64,000 bases of DNA from Parus major. Taxonomy: Eukaryota; Chordata; Aves; Passeriformes; Paridae. A program made the position numbers and the translations under genes. The DNA lies in contig NC_031799.1 of assembly GCF_001522545.3 (NCBI RefSeq), forward strand, positions 44,182,981 through 44,246,980, written 5' to 3'. This document shows positions 24,781-39,700 of the stretch, piece after piece (position 1 is the stretch's first letter; every line of letters starts with the position of its first letter). Under the pieces are notes generated by a model that worked only from the letters and a program-made list of their open reading frames with translations, did no database searches and was not told where the DNA came from.

Positions 24781-27700
24781 TGGTGTTACTGTCCTGCCTC
24801 AGGAATAGCCACCGAGAGCCGCTGTGTTGTGTGGCTGCTTCTTCGCTTGCTTTGTGGTTTAAAATGCCTTCACCGCATAGCTCAGAGGAGTTTGTAATCT
24901 GTCAGGGTCTTTATAATCTACTAAAGACCTCATGGAAGTTCTGGATTGTGTTTTTTATTTTATTGGTTTTTTTAAACGACAGTGTATGATATTATGCCAG
25001 ACATGCAAGATTGCCTCTGTTATTTGGGGTTGTTTAGAAGACTATGGAATGCAGGAAATGTGTTTGTTTCAAACACAGTTGTCAAGAGGTTGGTCTTACT
25101 GTGCACATAGATTTTGCTAGAGTACGAGGAGTTAAATATCTGGGCAGCTTCCAGTTTCAGTGAAGTTTTGGGTAGGAAGCCTGGCACATGACTTGTTAAT
25201 CTGTTTTAGAAAAGATGCAGTGTTTGATAGATGTAAATTACTTAGATATTAGCAGAAATTTGGATCATCTTGTGCTTGTGGTCAGAGAAAATGCAAAAGA
25301 AGAACCGCTGGAGGATAGTCTCAGAAGACTAAGATGTGAATTTCTATACTACTGCAGTGAAATATTTCATTAACTTTGTAGAGATGGTTGATGTTATTTA
25401 GGTTAAATACCTCAAAGCTCTATTCAGCACTCCTTTTCGTTATTGGAGTTTTTTTCTGTAGTTTCTTCTTGTAATTATCTGATACTAAATAGTTTTCTGT
25501 TGAAATCTAGGTGATCAGCGTAGAGGAAAAATTTGGTTAGAATTAGCTACTTCAAACCACTTATAAAAATTTTTGTGTTGTAAAACAGCAGCAACTGGGT
25601 CTCCACCACTGCTTTGTCTTCTTAAGGGCAATAATTTATCACTTGAATGCTCAAAGACTTCTGGCACATGATCTTAGAGAAAACCTGGCAGTTTTTTATG
25701 TAGTAAGTTGCATTTAAAACAGTACTAAATGTCGTGTCCTCCTGTTTGCCTTCAGCCTTTACTTACACCTTCTTTACAGTCAGAATTGTGATTGAAATGT
25801 CTTTGTCTTTTAGCATTCACATCCTCAGTAGGATGTGAATGCTAAAAGAGCTGTCTGTGCTGCTGATACTGTAACATTATTGCCCTCAGTGACCACAGCA
25901 GTTACCAGAGGACAAAGGAAAGTTAGGGCAGGAAGCTATTTTTGAAGCATATATGCTATTTGGTTATGCTTCTGTAGCAGGTATTTTAGTACTTCACTTT
26001 GACAGCAGCCTACTGTTTCCCAGAATCTGACACAGCCTTTGTAAAATGTCAAGGGAAAGATGCCAGGTTAGATGACTTAAAGCAAATGGAAACATGCTTT
26101 AACTCTACAGTTCTTGACAATTTCTCTGTAACCAGAGAAATTTGTGTTACATTTTTGTCTCAGTGTTATGGTATTATTTTATGTTGTCTTCTTTTCTTAT
26201 TTTGCCAACCAAAGTTGGACTAGTGGCTTGCTTTTTCTGGAAAATATAATTTTCTAGCTGCATTTCTTCAGTGTAGCTGGTCTAAAAGACCCCTTGTGGT
26301 ATATTGAATATAAAGCTAAAATAGATATTAAGTACAGAAGTCCTGTTCTCTCCTGCTGTCTTCAGTCTTGAATTTGTATAGTTTATTTTGTTGCTCAAAT
26401 TACGTTTATCTTTCAGCTCTGGATGTGTTGTGGTACCTTCTGATACATGGGTCCACAGCTGTGGCTTGTGTGTATTCCCTTCCACGATTACAAATATAGA
26501 ATCTGCATTTCTTCTAGATGGGTTCTCTCATGCCAAATTTCCTACTGGAAAGTCAAGTGCTGCTTTCTGAATTTGGATTTCAAATCCATGGTGAACTGTG
26601 TGTCATCTGACGATGCAGATAGAGAACCTTTTCCATAGGCTCGTATGCTCAGCTTTGTTTGTAGCTGGTGTGAACAGAGCCTGTGGTTTAGCACTGCGTG
26701 GTGTCATGTGGCAGCACAGGTTCAGTTGTTCCCATAGCCCACAGCTCCTTCCAGCTCTGTAGCGTGCAACAGTGCTGGTGCAAATTCATGTGTGGCTGTG
26801 CTCTGAGACTTCTTGCACAGGTTGCTTGGATGTGATTTCCTGTTTGTTTCACAGAGGTGTCATGCTGGGGTAGGACTGGGCTGATTGAAAATGTGATGTG
26901 CTGCTGCAGGAGGCTGACAGCAACCTGTGGGCAATGAGCTGGTGATGATCTCTTGTATTGATACTACCTCTAAATGCAAGAACAGACTTAAGAGTGTCAC
27001 AAACTGGACTGAGCACTCTTAGAATATGGTATCCTGGTTCTTTTTCTGCTTGGACATTTCAGTAGCTCACTGCAGATAAGATTTTAGAGGACCTTGGTGG
27101 GGGGCCTTTATATATGATCTCTACTTGCCCTTGGTATGATGGTGGCTTTATGTGTCATGGCTCTCTTGGATCCTCCCGTTAAGTGCACAGACACCCACAC
27201 AGTTTTACTTAAGTAAAATAGTCACATATTTCCTCCGTAATTAGTGAATATTGTTGCTTCTTTTGTATATGAGACTGAACAATTTAGAATAAACCAAGTG
27301 TTTGGTTGTGTGAAAAACAGGGAACAAGCAAGCACACGTTTAACAACCATTCTTCACGTGTAATGAGTTCTTAGGCTTCCTTTGAGCAAGACATTGACAA
27401 AACAGCACACAAGAAGAGAACATGATGAGAAAAAGAATGCATTATTCAATCTGTTTGATCTGAGTCTAAAGCTTTTACTGTAGTGGAAAATCATTCCTTA
27501 GTTAGGAAGATAGCAATAGGATACAGACATAAATGGGTACAGACTTTAAATTTTTTTTTTTTTTTTAGTGTAAAACTAGATGTCATAACTTGAAGCCACG
27601 TAGGTAGGTAACTTACTACGATCTGCTTTCTGTCAAGGTGAAACTTCTGCAATTAAAGCAACTTTTTTTTTTTTCTTTTCTTTGTTACTGCAGGACTTCC

Positions 27701-30700
27701 TCAGTATTTTGAGTGTGAGCAGGCAGTATTACAGGTTGCCAAACTTACAGGAACAATTCTATGGTCTGTGCAGCTGCTGGATTCATAGGATAATGATAAC
27801 CTAATTAAGTTGAGGCTTTTGAGCAGATTTAATTTGTAAACTTTTAGCATCAGAGGCACAATGAATGCTTAATGTTAAGTTTCTGTGGGTGTTGTTAATT
27901 TGCTGGTAAGTGGGGGGAAAATAAGATGATTCCTAAAGAGCAACTAAAGCACCTGACCTAGCAACTTTCCAGTTGGCATTCTCTTTACTGTAAATGTAGA
28001 CAATGTTTTCAACATGGAGCAGAACAGTTCTATTTTTTAAGGCTGTTGTTTCTTGGCTGTAGCAATTCCTGCTTGCAGGGTAGCTTTGAAACTTTCAAGA
28101 TATTCTACCTCTCTGCTTCTCAAGGGTGTGTACAGGTCTTTAAATTTGGGCCATCCTTCATTCTTGAGGCAGTTTCATTGTGTTACTAGGACTTTGCAAT
28201 GGACACAAATGCATGACTGGGCTTCAGAAGAAAAATGCTTGTGAATCAATGTGTGGCAACAATAACTGAGCGTGTTTTCTTTTTTGATACTCTGATAGAA
28301 ATCAAAGTTTTCAGGTAAGATGCACTGTAACTTACAGTCCAGATTAGAATTATAGTGTTTCAATCAAGTTATAGCATAAACCACTGAAAGTTGATATGGA
28401 AACGAATTTGGTCAGTATTTGGGAGGAGAGTAGAAAAGTCATATCAAATAGTTACAAACAGGAAGCTACCCGCACCCTCACTTTCTCATGACTAGTTAAG
28501 TGTGTAATGAAACAGTCAGTGAATTACAGTAGCAAGCAGTGTTACAATGTGGTTGATGTCCCTATTTTGATGCTCTGTATTTGTCACTTTACTGAAGCTG
28601 CTTATCTGAAATGATAATTTGTGGAGATGTGAAAAACAGGGACATGATAGAAAAGAACAGTTTAAAATTCAGCTTAATGTGTAAATGCAGTGAAGTTATT
28701 CAGTATTATGTGATGTAGGTTTGACTTGAGGGAGAATCCAAATGTCTTGGTTGGAAAAGCAGCAGTCTTCCAGTCTCTCTAAGAGAATGATGAGGTATTG
28801 ACAGGACCACTGCCTGAGGCCTGTGATGGTGCAAAGACAAGTGTAGAGTGCTCACTAATAAAGCAAATGAGCTACAGTTAGTTCCTGATTTTCATGGTGT
28901 AGTGCTCTGTAGCGAGCCTTGATGTGTGAGAGCTTGTGTCTACAGAAAAGAAATAAACCTAGTTTTCTTCTGCTGTAATTTCTGTACTAGAAAATACTGT
29001 CTGAGATGACTTTGGAGGGCTTGGGCTGTCTTCTGAGAACGGGGCTCTGAAATGCCTCACCAATGTAAAACCTGTCTCTGTGGGCAGCAGTTGGGATGGG
29101 TGTGTACATATCTCTACACTGGTGATCTGTATGGGAGAATACTAAGATGATTTTGCTGATACAGAAAGCCTCAGAAAACTGTCTTAAAACCATCTACAAA
29201 CATTTACATGAGTGGAAAAAATGAGTGAAAACACCCCAAATGTAATTACATTATTCAGATGCCCATCGAAGTTTTTCTTTTAACTTCCATTTTACGATTT
29301 GCCTCACTTAGGTCTGCTGTACAGGTGTTTGTAGAGGTTTGTTGAAAGTACTTTTTAAATTATTTTTTCTGAATGTTTGCAAAATATATTGGTCAGGGAG
29401 CTTGGAGTAAACTGTTATGGCAGATCAGAAATTTTGCCGGTAAACTTGTCCCTGATGAGGGTATATTAAAACTGCTTTAATAGACTACTTCTTCGAGGGA
29501 GCCAGCATCGAACTATAAATGAAACTGGTTTTAAGTAAGAAGCAGTAGGAATAGTTTTGCCTTTTGTGTAAGAATTGTTTTCACTAATAGCAGATGGTTA
29601 AAAAAAAAAGAAGTTAGAAGTATCTTCACAACATGCTGTAACTCCTTTGGTATCCCAGAAAATCCATGGAATTAAACATGGTATCTGCTGTAGAAGTGCT
29701 GCAGAAGTAATGAACTAAACACTACATAGAATGAGCCAAGTTGTATGGAGCTGAGTTTGTGAAAGAGTGAAAAGACAGAATGGGAAACTTACTTGAAGCT
29801 GATGTTTTGAAAGGGGCATACTTGTAAAAGGTGAGCTTGTAGGTCATAGCAGTTTCTACAGTAAGAATAGCAGATTCTGAGTAAGGCAGGTGTAATGAAG
29901 TAGGAATTAACCAGGCTCGATACCACTGGCTTTTCTCTGGAGATCTGCAAAGTTTAATGAACTCCATTCTGTTTAGCATTTCTTAGTACTTGATAATAAG
30001 GTACAATCACTGAAGTAGAAATGCGTATTTTAAGCTAGTTATGTACTCTCAAACTTCCGCTATCTCAGTGAGGTTGCACAGTGTTCTTGAGCAAAGAAAG
30101 AGAAAATAGATAATTTGACAAAAGAAATTTGAAGGAAAATATTTTATGGAATAACACATAGCAATTTAATAACAATATTACTGTTATTGGAATGTGTGCT
30201 TCAGTGCTTGAAAAAGATTTCTGCTTTTAATACAAAGCATGAAGCATGACAATTATCTTAAAAATAGGAGGTGTATGTTTAGCACTTATCTTCCTTTGTT
30301 ATTGCTGTATTTTATACAGTGTTAGCAGTGTAATATCAAAAAAGTTTAATTGAAATATCAGGTAGTATTTGCTTTAATGCAGTTTGGTTTTATAAGAAAA
30401 AAGTGTCTTCATAAGAAATCTGCATATGCAGACTTAAAAAAATGCAGGAGAGTAACAAAGTCAGTGTGCTCTTGACATATGTACAGGCAAGGAAGAGAAT
30501 ATCTGAAGTCTTGCTGAATATCAGCCATCTTGACCAGATGCTGAAAAATGTGTACTTGGTACGTTCAGACATGTATCTAAATTCATGTATTGATTCTGTT
30601 AGACTAAAAAGAATGATGTACATGAATATTGAAATTAAAACTGATGTAATGTGCCTTCTTCTTGTAGGGGGCTTTGCATTTGTCTATGAAGCTCAAGATC

Positions 30701-33700
30701 TTGGAAGTGGCAAAGATTATGCTTTGAAGGTAATATTAATTTACTTCACTATAGGTTTGTAAGGTCTGTCTTTTAGCTTGATATTTTAGCATGACAGTTA
30801 GTCCTTGATGTATGCCACAGAGCAAGTAACTTGGAAAAATTCAGTGTATTAGTGGTGTTTGTAGCCCACTATTTAGAATGATCATTCCAGTTAGAACCAT
30901 GCACTTCATTATTAGATGACAAACAGGGGAATTGATATTTTAGGTACCTCTGGCCTTTATTTTTTTGTTTGGTATAGAAATTCACGATCCAGTCAAAAAC
31001 ATTTTGTTTCATGGGTAAAAAGAATATTTCATAGTGACCTGAAGTAGAGTACAGGAATCTTCTTCACTTGTCAGAAGCAGATTTAGCCTACCTTTGTACT
31101 TTAAATTTCCTTAGTATTAAAAATAATGCTCCAGGCTTTGACTCATTGTTTAACCATTCAGCTTGGTACTTTTTAGAGATACTTTTCTGGATCCTTGGTT
31201 TCTGGAGGCTTCTGGTAACTGTAAACAGGGTTAGTTGTAGGAGGAATGGGAGAGGTAAGTTGGCATTATACCACCAGTAATAACTTTGCCTTTTCCCCTT
31301 TCATTCCACATCCTACAGTAACAAAACATGTGTTCAAAGATCCTCATTAAAAAAATAACAGGTAAAAGGTGAACCATTACTATACTTCGTCTTTTCTGTA
31401 AAACCAGTACTTTTGAAGTGAATGCTCAGGCTGATTGTAGTCAAATTTTGACTGCAAATCCAGGTAATACTAGAAACAGTAATGCTTAATTTTGCTACTG
31501 ATTACACAAGTACCATTGAAAAAGACAGGATACATGATCTGGTGAGTTTAGTGTAGAGTGAGTTGAAGGTTGTTGCTGAATATTTCAGACAGAAGGCGAA
31601 TCTTTCCTTGATAGCCCACAATGCTGCAGCCAGGAGACTTTAGCGCTTTATATATCAGAACTGCCAGAGCAGTTACTTTTAAGAGTGTAAAAAGTTACAA
31701 CTGCTCAATTATCACTAAACCTGAATAGTCCAGGTAACTGGAAAGCTGGTTATGATTTATGGCAGAATATCAAAATGTACAATAAGCCAGCTTGGTTTAC
31801 TGTCCCACTACAGTTCCTTAGGTTTTTGTCTATAGTTTATCCTTCATATTCCTTCATTGAAAAAAGATCTATGCACTGTTAATTCTGTAAGTTTCAGTAA
31901 CTATATCCTCTCAATTATTTTGGTTTTTTTTGGCAGCGACTGTTGTCTAATGAAGAGGAAAAGAACAAAGCCATCATTCAGGAAGTTTGTTTTATGGTAT
32001 CCTTTTCTGTAACATTTAACTGCCTAAGATTTCTGGGAAAGGAAAGATTGCTGTACAGATTCTGTTTTTCTTCATGCCATACACTGCCTAAGTGGACTGA
32101 CATTCTGGAGGTATGGGTTCATGGTTTGTTATGAATCTGGTGCCTACATCCAAAAAGTTCAATTCTTCAAAAATTGCAGTAATACAGTGTGTGCAGATAA
32201 TTTTTGTAGCTAGTGTAGACTTTGCCATGAACTTCTAGCAAGAAGATGGATTCTTATTTGAACTCTCTTGCAGCCCTTTGAATTTAGTCAAGAGACTTTT
32301 TGACTTCAGATGACGGTTAATTCTTAAATAGAGTTCCCTCGCATGCACTGAATTTATTGCTCTTTGCTTTTACTCTCAATGTTTATTAATTTCTGCTTTG
32401 GATACATCTGGCTTTAAGAAGTCATGCTGGATATAAAGGAAGAAATTTCTGTAGACTACATGCATCAGAAACAGGAGGCAGATGTTTCTCAGTGTCCTTG
32501 CTGTCCTCCATATCTGCAGTGATGTCAGATACTAAGGTATAATGTAATCTTGGAGTGTTTTCAATCCTTGATTTTAGGAAGTTCAATATTTTCTCCCTGG
32601 CCTGGCTCCTTATGGACCCTTGGTTTGTTTCAAGAGTCAGTGAATAGCTGTGGTGTGCTGATGTGTTCCCTTTTAAGCATTCAGCTTCATTTTAAATTAG
32701 CAGGCAAACCCACTGATCCTAATTTAAGCTACTCAAACATTTCTTTTCATGACTGCTGGTATGTTTGGCAAAATCTCAGCCTAAACACCAGTAGAAGTAC
32801 ACTTCCAAGGCAGAGTACCATAGCACTGTACATTTCCTGTTTATTCTGACCTTATCTTGGCAAGAGTAAAGAACTTAATGTTGATTGGATGTTTTTCACA
32901 GGTCAGAGTCATTAAAGCAGGTGTAGAATATGAAGAAGTGTTAATTGTTGCTAACTTTCTGAGATAAGACTGTGAAATGCAATTAATTCCTGCAGGTCTG
33001 AATAGAGGGTTGTGGAAGAGATGTGTAAGATCAGATTAATGTGAATTGTGTGGATCCAACTTGCCCTTTTTTAATAGCTTTGTTCTACTTACAGTATCTT
33101 TGCTTTTCTCTCTTTAGATTTGGTAAATGCATCCTGTAAAAAGATTTTGATTGTCTCACAGGCACAAATCTCAGTGTAGGCACAGACAGGCATAATGCAA
33201 CATAACTTCCACTAGCAGGAGCTGAGATCACTTATATTGTACTCCCCTTTACGTAGCTCAAAAATGATACCTCAAATTTTTGAACTGAAACATGATAAAG
33301 TTTTGTAGCATAAAAAAATATTACTAATGATGGGAGGGTAAGTTCCTTGCCCCTTTTGACCTCTGATTGTTTTGAACTCTATTTTAATTACTTAAAACTG
33401 AAGCATGGCATATTTAATACTTCCTTGGGAAAGATAGGTGAGGGTACAATAGCCCTTTCTTGATCAGCCATCTAGAGAAGCAGCTGATAATTAGAAGATG
33501 TCCCTGCTACTCATGCTAGGCTCTTGGCAGTCATTGTCAAAAAGCAAAAAGAAGTAGACCTGTTACTGAGTCTAGTTTCTTCCAAGCTGTAATCATAAGG
33601 ATTTTTTAATATTTTATTTTGACTTTTTATTACATCACCTTAGATTGCTTTCTCAGATTTCTTATAGTTGAAGCATATATTTCCCTGTTTTGCTTTGGGT

Positions 33701-36700
33701 ATTGATTGCAGCTGTTATGCTTTCTGTGGTTTTAAGCTAACTTTTCAAATGAACTACTGGATGCAGTAGTAGTAATGAACTTGGGAGTTCTCTTCCTTGA
33801 ACATGTTCTCCAGAAAAAACTTTCAGGTCATCCCAACATTGTCCAGTTTTGCTCTGCAGCGTCTATAGGAAAAGAAGAATCAGACACGGGGCAGGGAGAG
33901 TTTCTTCTGCTTACAGAGCTGTGTAAAGGTAAACTTTCTCTTTTCCCAGCAGTCCACATTGCTTCTGGCAGCTGTTTTGTACAAGCTGCTTGTTAACTTA
34001 CAGGCTTGGAATGACTGTAGAAGATATCATGGTTCAGTGGAGCCAGAGTTCAAACTTATCTTTTATAGGATAAAGATCATGGCTTTTTTTGACTATAGTT
34101 TAACCTTGTTTTAAATATGAGGTAATCATTAAGGTTGTTTTGTTTGAGACTAGTCAGAGAAAGGAAGAGTAGGAGTAGTTCCTTAGAGCACTCTTTTCTC
34201 ACTGTAGTCAGTGGGGACTTGCCATTTTCAGAAAATATATTTAATACAACTCAGGACTGTAAGTCTTTCCTTACAAGGGTCTGTTTGTGTAAAGCTTTCA
34301 GAATTTGCAGTGTTCTCTGTGTGCTTATGAGAGTTTTTCTCATTTCCTGCAGGACAGCTGGTAGGATTCTTAAAGAAAGTAGAATCCAAAGGACCTATCT
34401 CTTGTGACACTGTTTTGAAGATTTTTTATCAGACCTGCAGAGCAGTTCAGCATATGCATAAACAGAAGCCTCCTATTATTCACAGAGATTTAAAGGTATG
34501 TTGCAATATTTAAATAAAGCAGTGAACTTTTGAACAGGAGTGAAAGGAGCCTGTCGGGCTGGAGTAGTGTTAAAGATGATTCTCGAGCATAGTGTTTAGA
34601 TCTATTGCCTTGCCGTAACTGCTGAGTTTTAGTGATAGTCATCACTGAAATACTTTCATCTCTTCAAACATCTTTTCCTTGTATTTGCAGTTAGGCACTG
34701 ATTGTACTCTATCTGAAACAACCTGGCAGAAAGTTGTGTATCATGTTTTGCTGATTGAATTAGCCTAAATATTTTGTTTTGGATAAAAAAGTTTTTTACA
34801 ACTGATGAACCGTAGTTCTGGGTTAAGAGTGTGACTTAAAAGAGCAGATAAAGCTTTAAGGAGAGGAATATTGAATTGTCTGTGAAGGATTACATTGCCA
34901 TTGAGAATGTATAATAAGCTGTTAGTTTTGGAACTGATAACTTGCATACTTGCATTACACTTCAGTACTTGTTTTGAATTTGATTTGTAAAATTTGGTAG
35001 GCATAATTCATGTTAGATTTTCTTTCTTAGATTTTTGGTGTTGTTTTTTTGTTTGTTTTTTACCAGCTTGCTTTTTTTATCTTGCTTGATTTATTAGCCT
35101 TTAGCTGGGGTTATGCTGTAGAAAGTGTTCTACCTTTAGGAGCTTTGGAGATTTGAAAGGACTTATCTGAGTCTGAATTTTGTATTTTCAAAACAGGGGT
35201 TCACCTGTTCAATATACCTTAGATGAGGAAGCTCTAATCATCAGTAAGATTCTGCTGTCCTATGAATATATTTGAATTTTCATTAACATAAAAAAGAGAC
35301 AGAGGAGTTTCTTACTCTTTGAATAATGTCAAAGTTTCACATGTGTCTGTATCCATCCTGATGTGATTTCATTTGAATACAAAAATAGGAAAATTTGTTC
35401 CTCCTTAAGTACTTTGGGGAAAGGAAAATAAGACCACTTTTCTAGAAGTAAATGTGCTAATTATTTTCAACACTCTTGATGAAAGCTTTAATATTAGCTG
35501 TTAGTATAGCCCATAAATACAAACCTAACTTCGGTAACACAGCACTCCTTTTTTAGTCACTTGGTACCATTGAACAGGCTTTTATGTCGTGAGGTAGTGT
35601 TATAAAGACATGTTAACCATTCCTCATTGAAATTTCTGAATGCCAACCCCTAGCTATTTTAGAAAAGGTGTATCTCTCTTCTGGGAAAAAAGAAAAAGGT
35701 AAAAAAAACCTATTTACAAGTAAATACACAATTTCTTTTATAGCCAGCGGCATAGACATTGAGATAATGCTGTAAGTCAGAATAGTTTTTTCTTCTCAAG
35801 GAACATACCCTCCTGACAGATAAAACATGGGAAAAGACAGTTGTTTGGGTTTGTGTTGGTATCACGTTGCAGAGGCTGCAAAACAAGATTAAATTATTGT
35901 TGTTCTGCAAGATACAGAGGCCTTACTGCAGCCAGAAGCCAAATAGGGATCATTTAGCTCTGCTACCCTTTTTGGCAGTATAAACTAAAGTCAGCAGCAT
36001 AGAAAACTGTAAGTCGGAGTTTTGAGCCAATTAACTTTGATACCTTTTCCTAACTTTATTCAGAGGTAAATTTATTTTTATTTTAGTCCTTTTGTGATTG
36101 ACTCCAAGTACATCTGCCCAATACTTTTACTCTTTCCTTAAGTTTCTTTCACATTTCAATTAATAATACATTACAGTTGGAATTTATGAAGTAGAAAAAG
36201 GCAGAGATAATGGATGATGGTCTATTCAGGCAGCACATGGTCCTCAAATATCTGTTTCCTGTCTCTGCACAGGGTCACAGCTGCCTCTTTACGGGTGTCT
36301 CCTAGCAGACTGCTTCTCTACTAGTACCTTCCTGTTTTTTTTCTATAGCAGACCTAACCTTCATCCCGCTGCAGTTAAGCTAACAGTGTTCAGTTTTATG
36401 CCTGAGAACGTTTAGATTCTAAGACACTGCTTCTACAAGTTCTCATCTGAAAAACTGGCCTTTTGTTAGGCTTTAATGGAATTATTTTCCCCCAAGGTTT
36501 ATTTCTTGCTTTCCTGAATGTTTCCTGTTTGTGGTGTGCTTGGTGCTTCCTTTTAAAACTTGGTTTGTTGCTACCATGTAAAACTACAGTACTGTCTGAA
36601 ATCTTAGTTCTTCTGTAAACAATATTTTTGGATAAAGTGATTAGTTTTTATATTTATTCACAAGTAAGACAATGTGTGAAAGCATGTGTGTTAGTATACA

Positions 36701-39700
36701 GGGCAAAAAAGACACTTTTTAAAATATTTATTATTCTGCATCTTTTTGAAGGTGGAAAACTTGCTTATCAGTAATCAGGGGACAATTAAACTTTGTGACT
36801 TTGGTAGTGCTACAACTATAGCTTACTATCCAGACTACAACTGGTCTGCACAGAAGAGAGCACTGGTTGAAGAAGAGGTAAGACTATTTTAATGTGATTT
36901 AATTTTAATATCAACAGTGGATTAATTTAATTGTTACTATTAATCAGGTATTAATGAGACATCTAAGACAAATGAAAATTATTTCAGTTAGAGTGTTATT
37001 TATGAAGTTTCAGTTTTTTATTTGTTTTGTTAGATTTCAGAAACTGTCTGCAGTTACAATCATAGCTTGTGTTTTGTGGCTACATGTAGAAACACTGCTT
37101 CAGCATGGTCAGCATCCATTCTGCAATTTGCTGTGAAAATAGAAGTGGTTACTAGGGCTTCTTCTAATTGCACTCTTGACAAGAAACTGGTTGTGCCATC
37201 CTGATTCCTCCCAGTCTGTTTTTCTCAGTTGAATTATACTTTAATGAGAGGCAAGTCTGCTCAGCAGAATAGGAATATGCAGTATTGCAGTGTCTTTGAC
37301 TAAAGTAGCCAAACCTACCATGCAGTATACTTTTCCAAAATGCATTTATTCTTAGTATAGAGTTGAGAGTAATGCTAGTAAGTCTAATATAGTACATCAG
37401 TCAGAGAAAGACACTTAAGTTCATGTGTGCGACTTCTGACGAGCCCACGTTTTGCAATGTGGTATTCTTGGAAAGCATTCACCTAAAGAAGTGATGATGC
37501 TGTACCATTGTCTCGTATAGTCTTTGTAAAAAGGTGGTATAAAAGGTATTTTCAGGTGTTCTTATGAGCAGAGTTTCTCTTTGGATGTGTCTTCACTGTC
37601 ATTAAGTGTGCTGAGTAAGGGAGAGAGGTGCCCTGGAGCATGAATTTACTTACTGGTTTATTGTTGATTTTTGCTATTAGGCTTCCTATTCATTTTTGCC
37701 TCATGTAGAACAGTCACTTTACGTGCTTTGCTGTTTGGGAGGACTCTTTACTATCACAGTGTTATTTGAGTACTACTGTCTTCATGTGATCTTATGTGAA
37801 AGCTGCTATGACTATTGCAGGATTCAATTGATGGCTTTTTCCTTGACAAGTATTTCTGAAATTAATTTTGAAAATGAGAGTACTATCCATTCCACACAGA
37901 GAGCTGTTTCCTTGGTTGAATGCTGCTAAAGGTCATTGTTAAAGATTGTTTCAATAAATTTTGTCTTCTCCAGATCACAAGGAATACAACGCCAATGTAC
38001 AGGACACCAGAAATGATAGACTTGTATTCAAATTTTCCAATTGGTGAAAAGCAGGACATTTGGGTAAGAAATTTTTTTTTTTTTCTTGCTGCATCATAGT
38101 CGCTCATGTCATAGTCAAACTGATTTTGCAGGCTTTGCATGTTTGTTTGTTGATTAAATAACTAAAGCACTGAAATAAATGTAGAATGCTGTCTTAGATC
38201 AAAATAAACTTAAATAGTGTGGACTCTGTATCTAGATGTTAAAAGAATGAGACGTACCATTCAAGGTATTCTCCCAATGCTGAACTTCTCTAACGTTCAG
38301 TAGAGCTGTTGCTTAGTTGGAGCTTGCCACCATAAATCCAGATTACTTAGGTTCAAATTCTTGCCTTTTGTGCTCTGCCATGCATATAATCCTGGGACGT
38401 CTTATTGCTGAGTTCAAAATTATTACGTTGAGGTATGACATGTAATGTCATACATGCTGACAGATATCAAGGATGAGAACAGTGCAGAAATCATTCATGC
38501 CTTGTGTAGAAAAGATGGTAAGCTGCTCAGACTCACTAAAAAAATCTGTTTTCCAGCCGTGTAAGGCAGCAGTACTGAAGTACTCCCCGGCAGTGTAGTG
38601 CTTAGTGACTTAGTTTATGGGATGTTTTTTACAGAGGCAGGTGTCAAGCTGTTTAGTTCTTACCTGTATCAGTAGTGTGTCAAAAGACAAATTGAGAAAA
38701 TGTAATGCTGGCATTCAATTTATTAAATTAGTTGCAAGACATTGTGGAAATGCTTGTTCAGTTTCTATAGCTGTTCGTGATGTTCTTGTGGCATGTGAAG
38801 AAACACAAAGTAAAACGTAATTTTCTGATCACTTGGTCTCTTCATATGCATGAAATACTGTCAGTCTGAGCTAGGATTACAGAATCACTAGCTTGGAAGA
38901 GTCCAACCCATGCCTTAACACCTCAACTAAACCATGCCACCGAGTGCCACATCCAGGGGTGGTGACTCCACCACCTCCCCAGTTAGACAATTACAGTACT
39001 TTATAACTCTTGCCATAAAAAAACTTTTTTCTGATATCCAGCCAGTGTTTCTCCTGGCACAGCTTGAGGCTGTGTCCTCTCCTCCTGTCAGTTGTTGCCT
39101 GAGGAAAGAGACCAACCCCCACCTGACTACAAAGTTTTCAAGAAGTTGTAGAAAGAGATACACTTTCTCTGAATATCCTTTTCTCCCCGCTAAACAATCC
39201 CAGGTCCCTCAGTCATTCCTCACAGGGCTTGTGTTCCAAGCCCCTCACCAGCCTTGTTGCCCTCCTCTGGACATGCTCAAGCCTCTCAACGTCCTTCCTG
39301 AACTGAGTGACCCAGAACTGGACACAGCACTCCTGGTGTGGCCTCATCAGTGCCCAGTACAGGGGGAGAATGACCTCCCTGCTCCTGCTGGCCACACCAC
39401 TCTTGATCTTGACCAGGATGCCAGTGGTCTTCTTGGCCACCAGGGCACACTGCTGGCTCATGCTCAGCTGGCTGTCACCTGTACCCCCAGGTCCCTTCCT
39501 GCCTGGGCACTGTCAGGCCACTCTGTCCCCAGCCTATGGCACTGCAGGAGGTTATTGTGGTCAAGATGCAGGACTCTTGGACTTATTAAAATTCATCTTA
39601 CTTTACTCTGCCTGTCCATCCAATCATTCCAGGTCTCTCTGCAGAGCCCTCCTCCCTTCCAACAGGTTGACACATGCTCCCAGCTTAGTGTCATCTGCAA

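Larger units (their letters stand above)
24493..30667 (+). other. GAK: GAK intron 1 (6175 bp)
   Basis: The first ~300 bp are still CpG-rich. The rest is unique-looking AT-rich sequence with a perfect hairpin at 25806-25849 and T-runs near 27551 and 27663. No exon or RNA gene is recognised. Donor gtaagc, acceptor cttgtag. Confidence 0.85.

Noticed and set aside
24174..24989. 271-codon + strand open frame
   Set aside because: It contains GAK exon 1 but starts at GTG and reads into intron 1; the real start is the ATG at 24351 and the real end is the donor at 24493.
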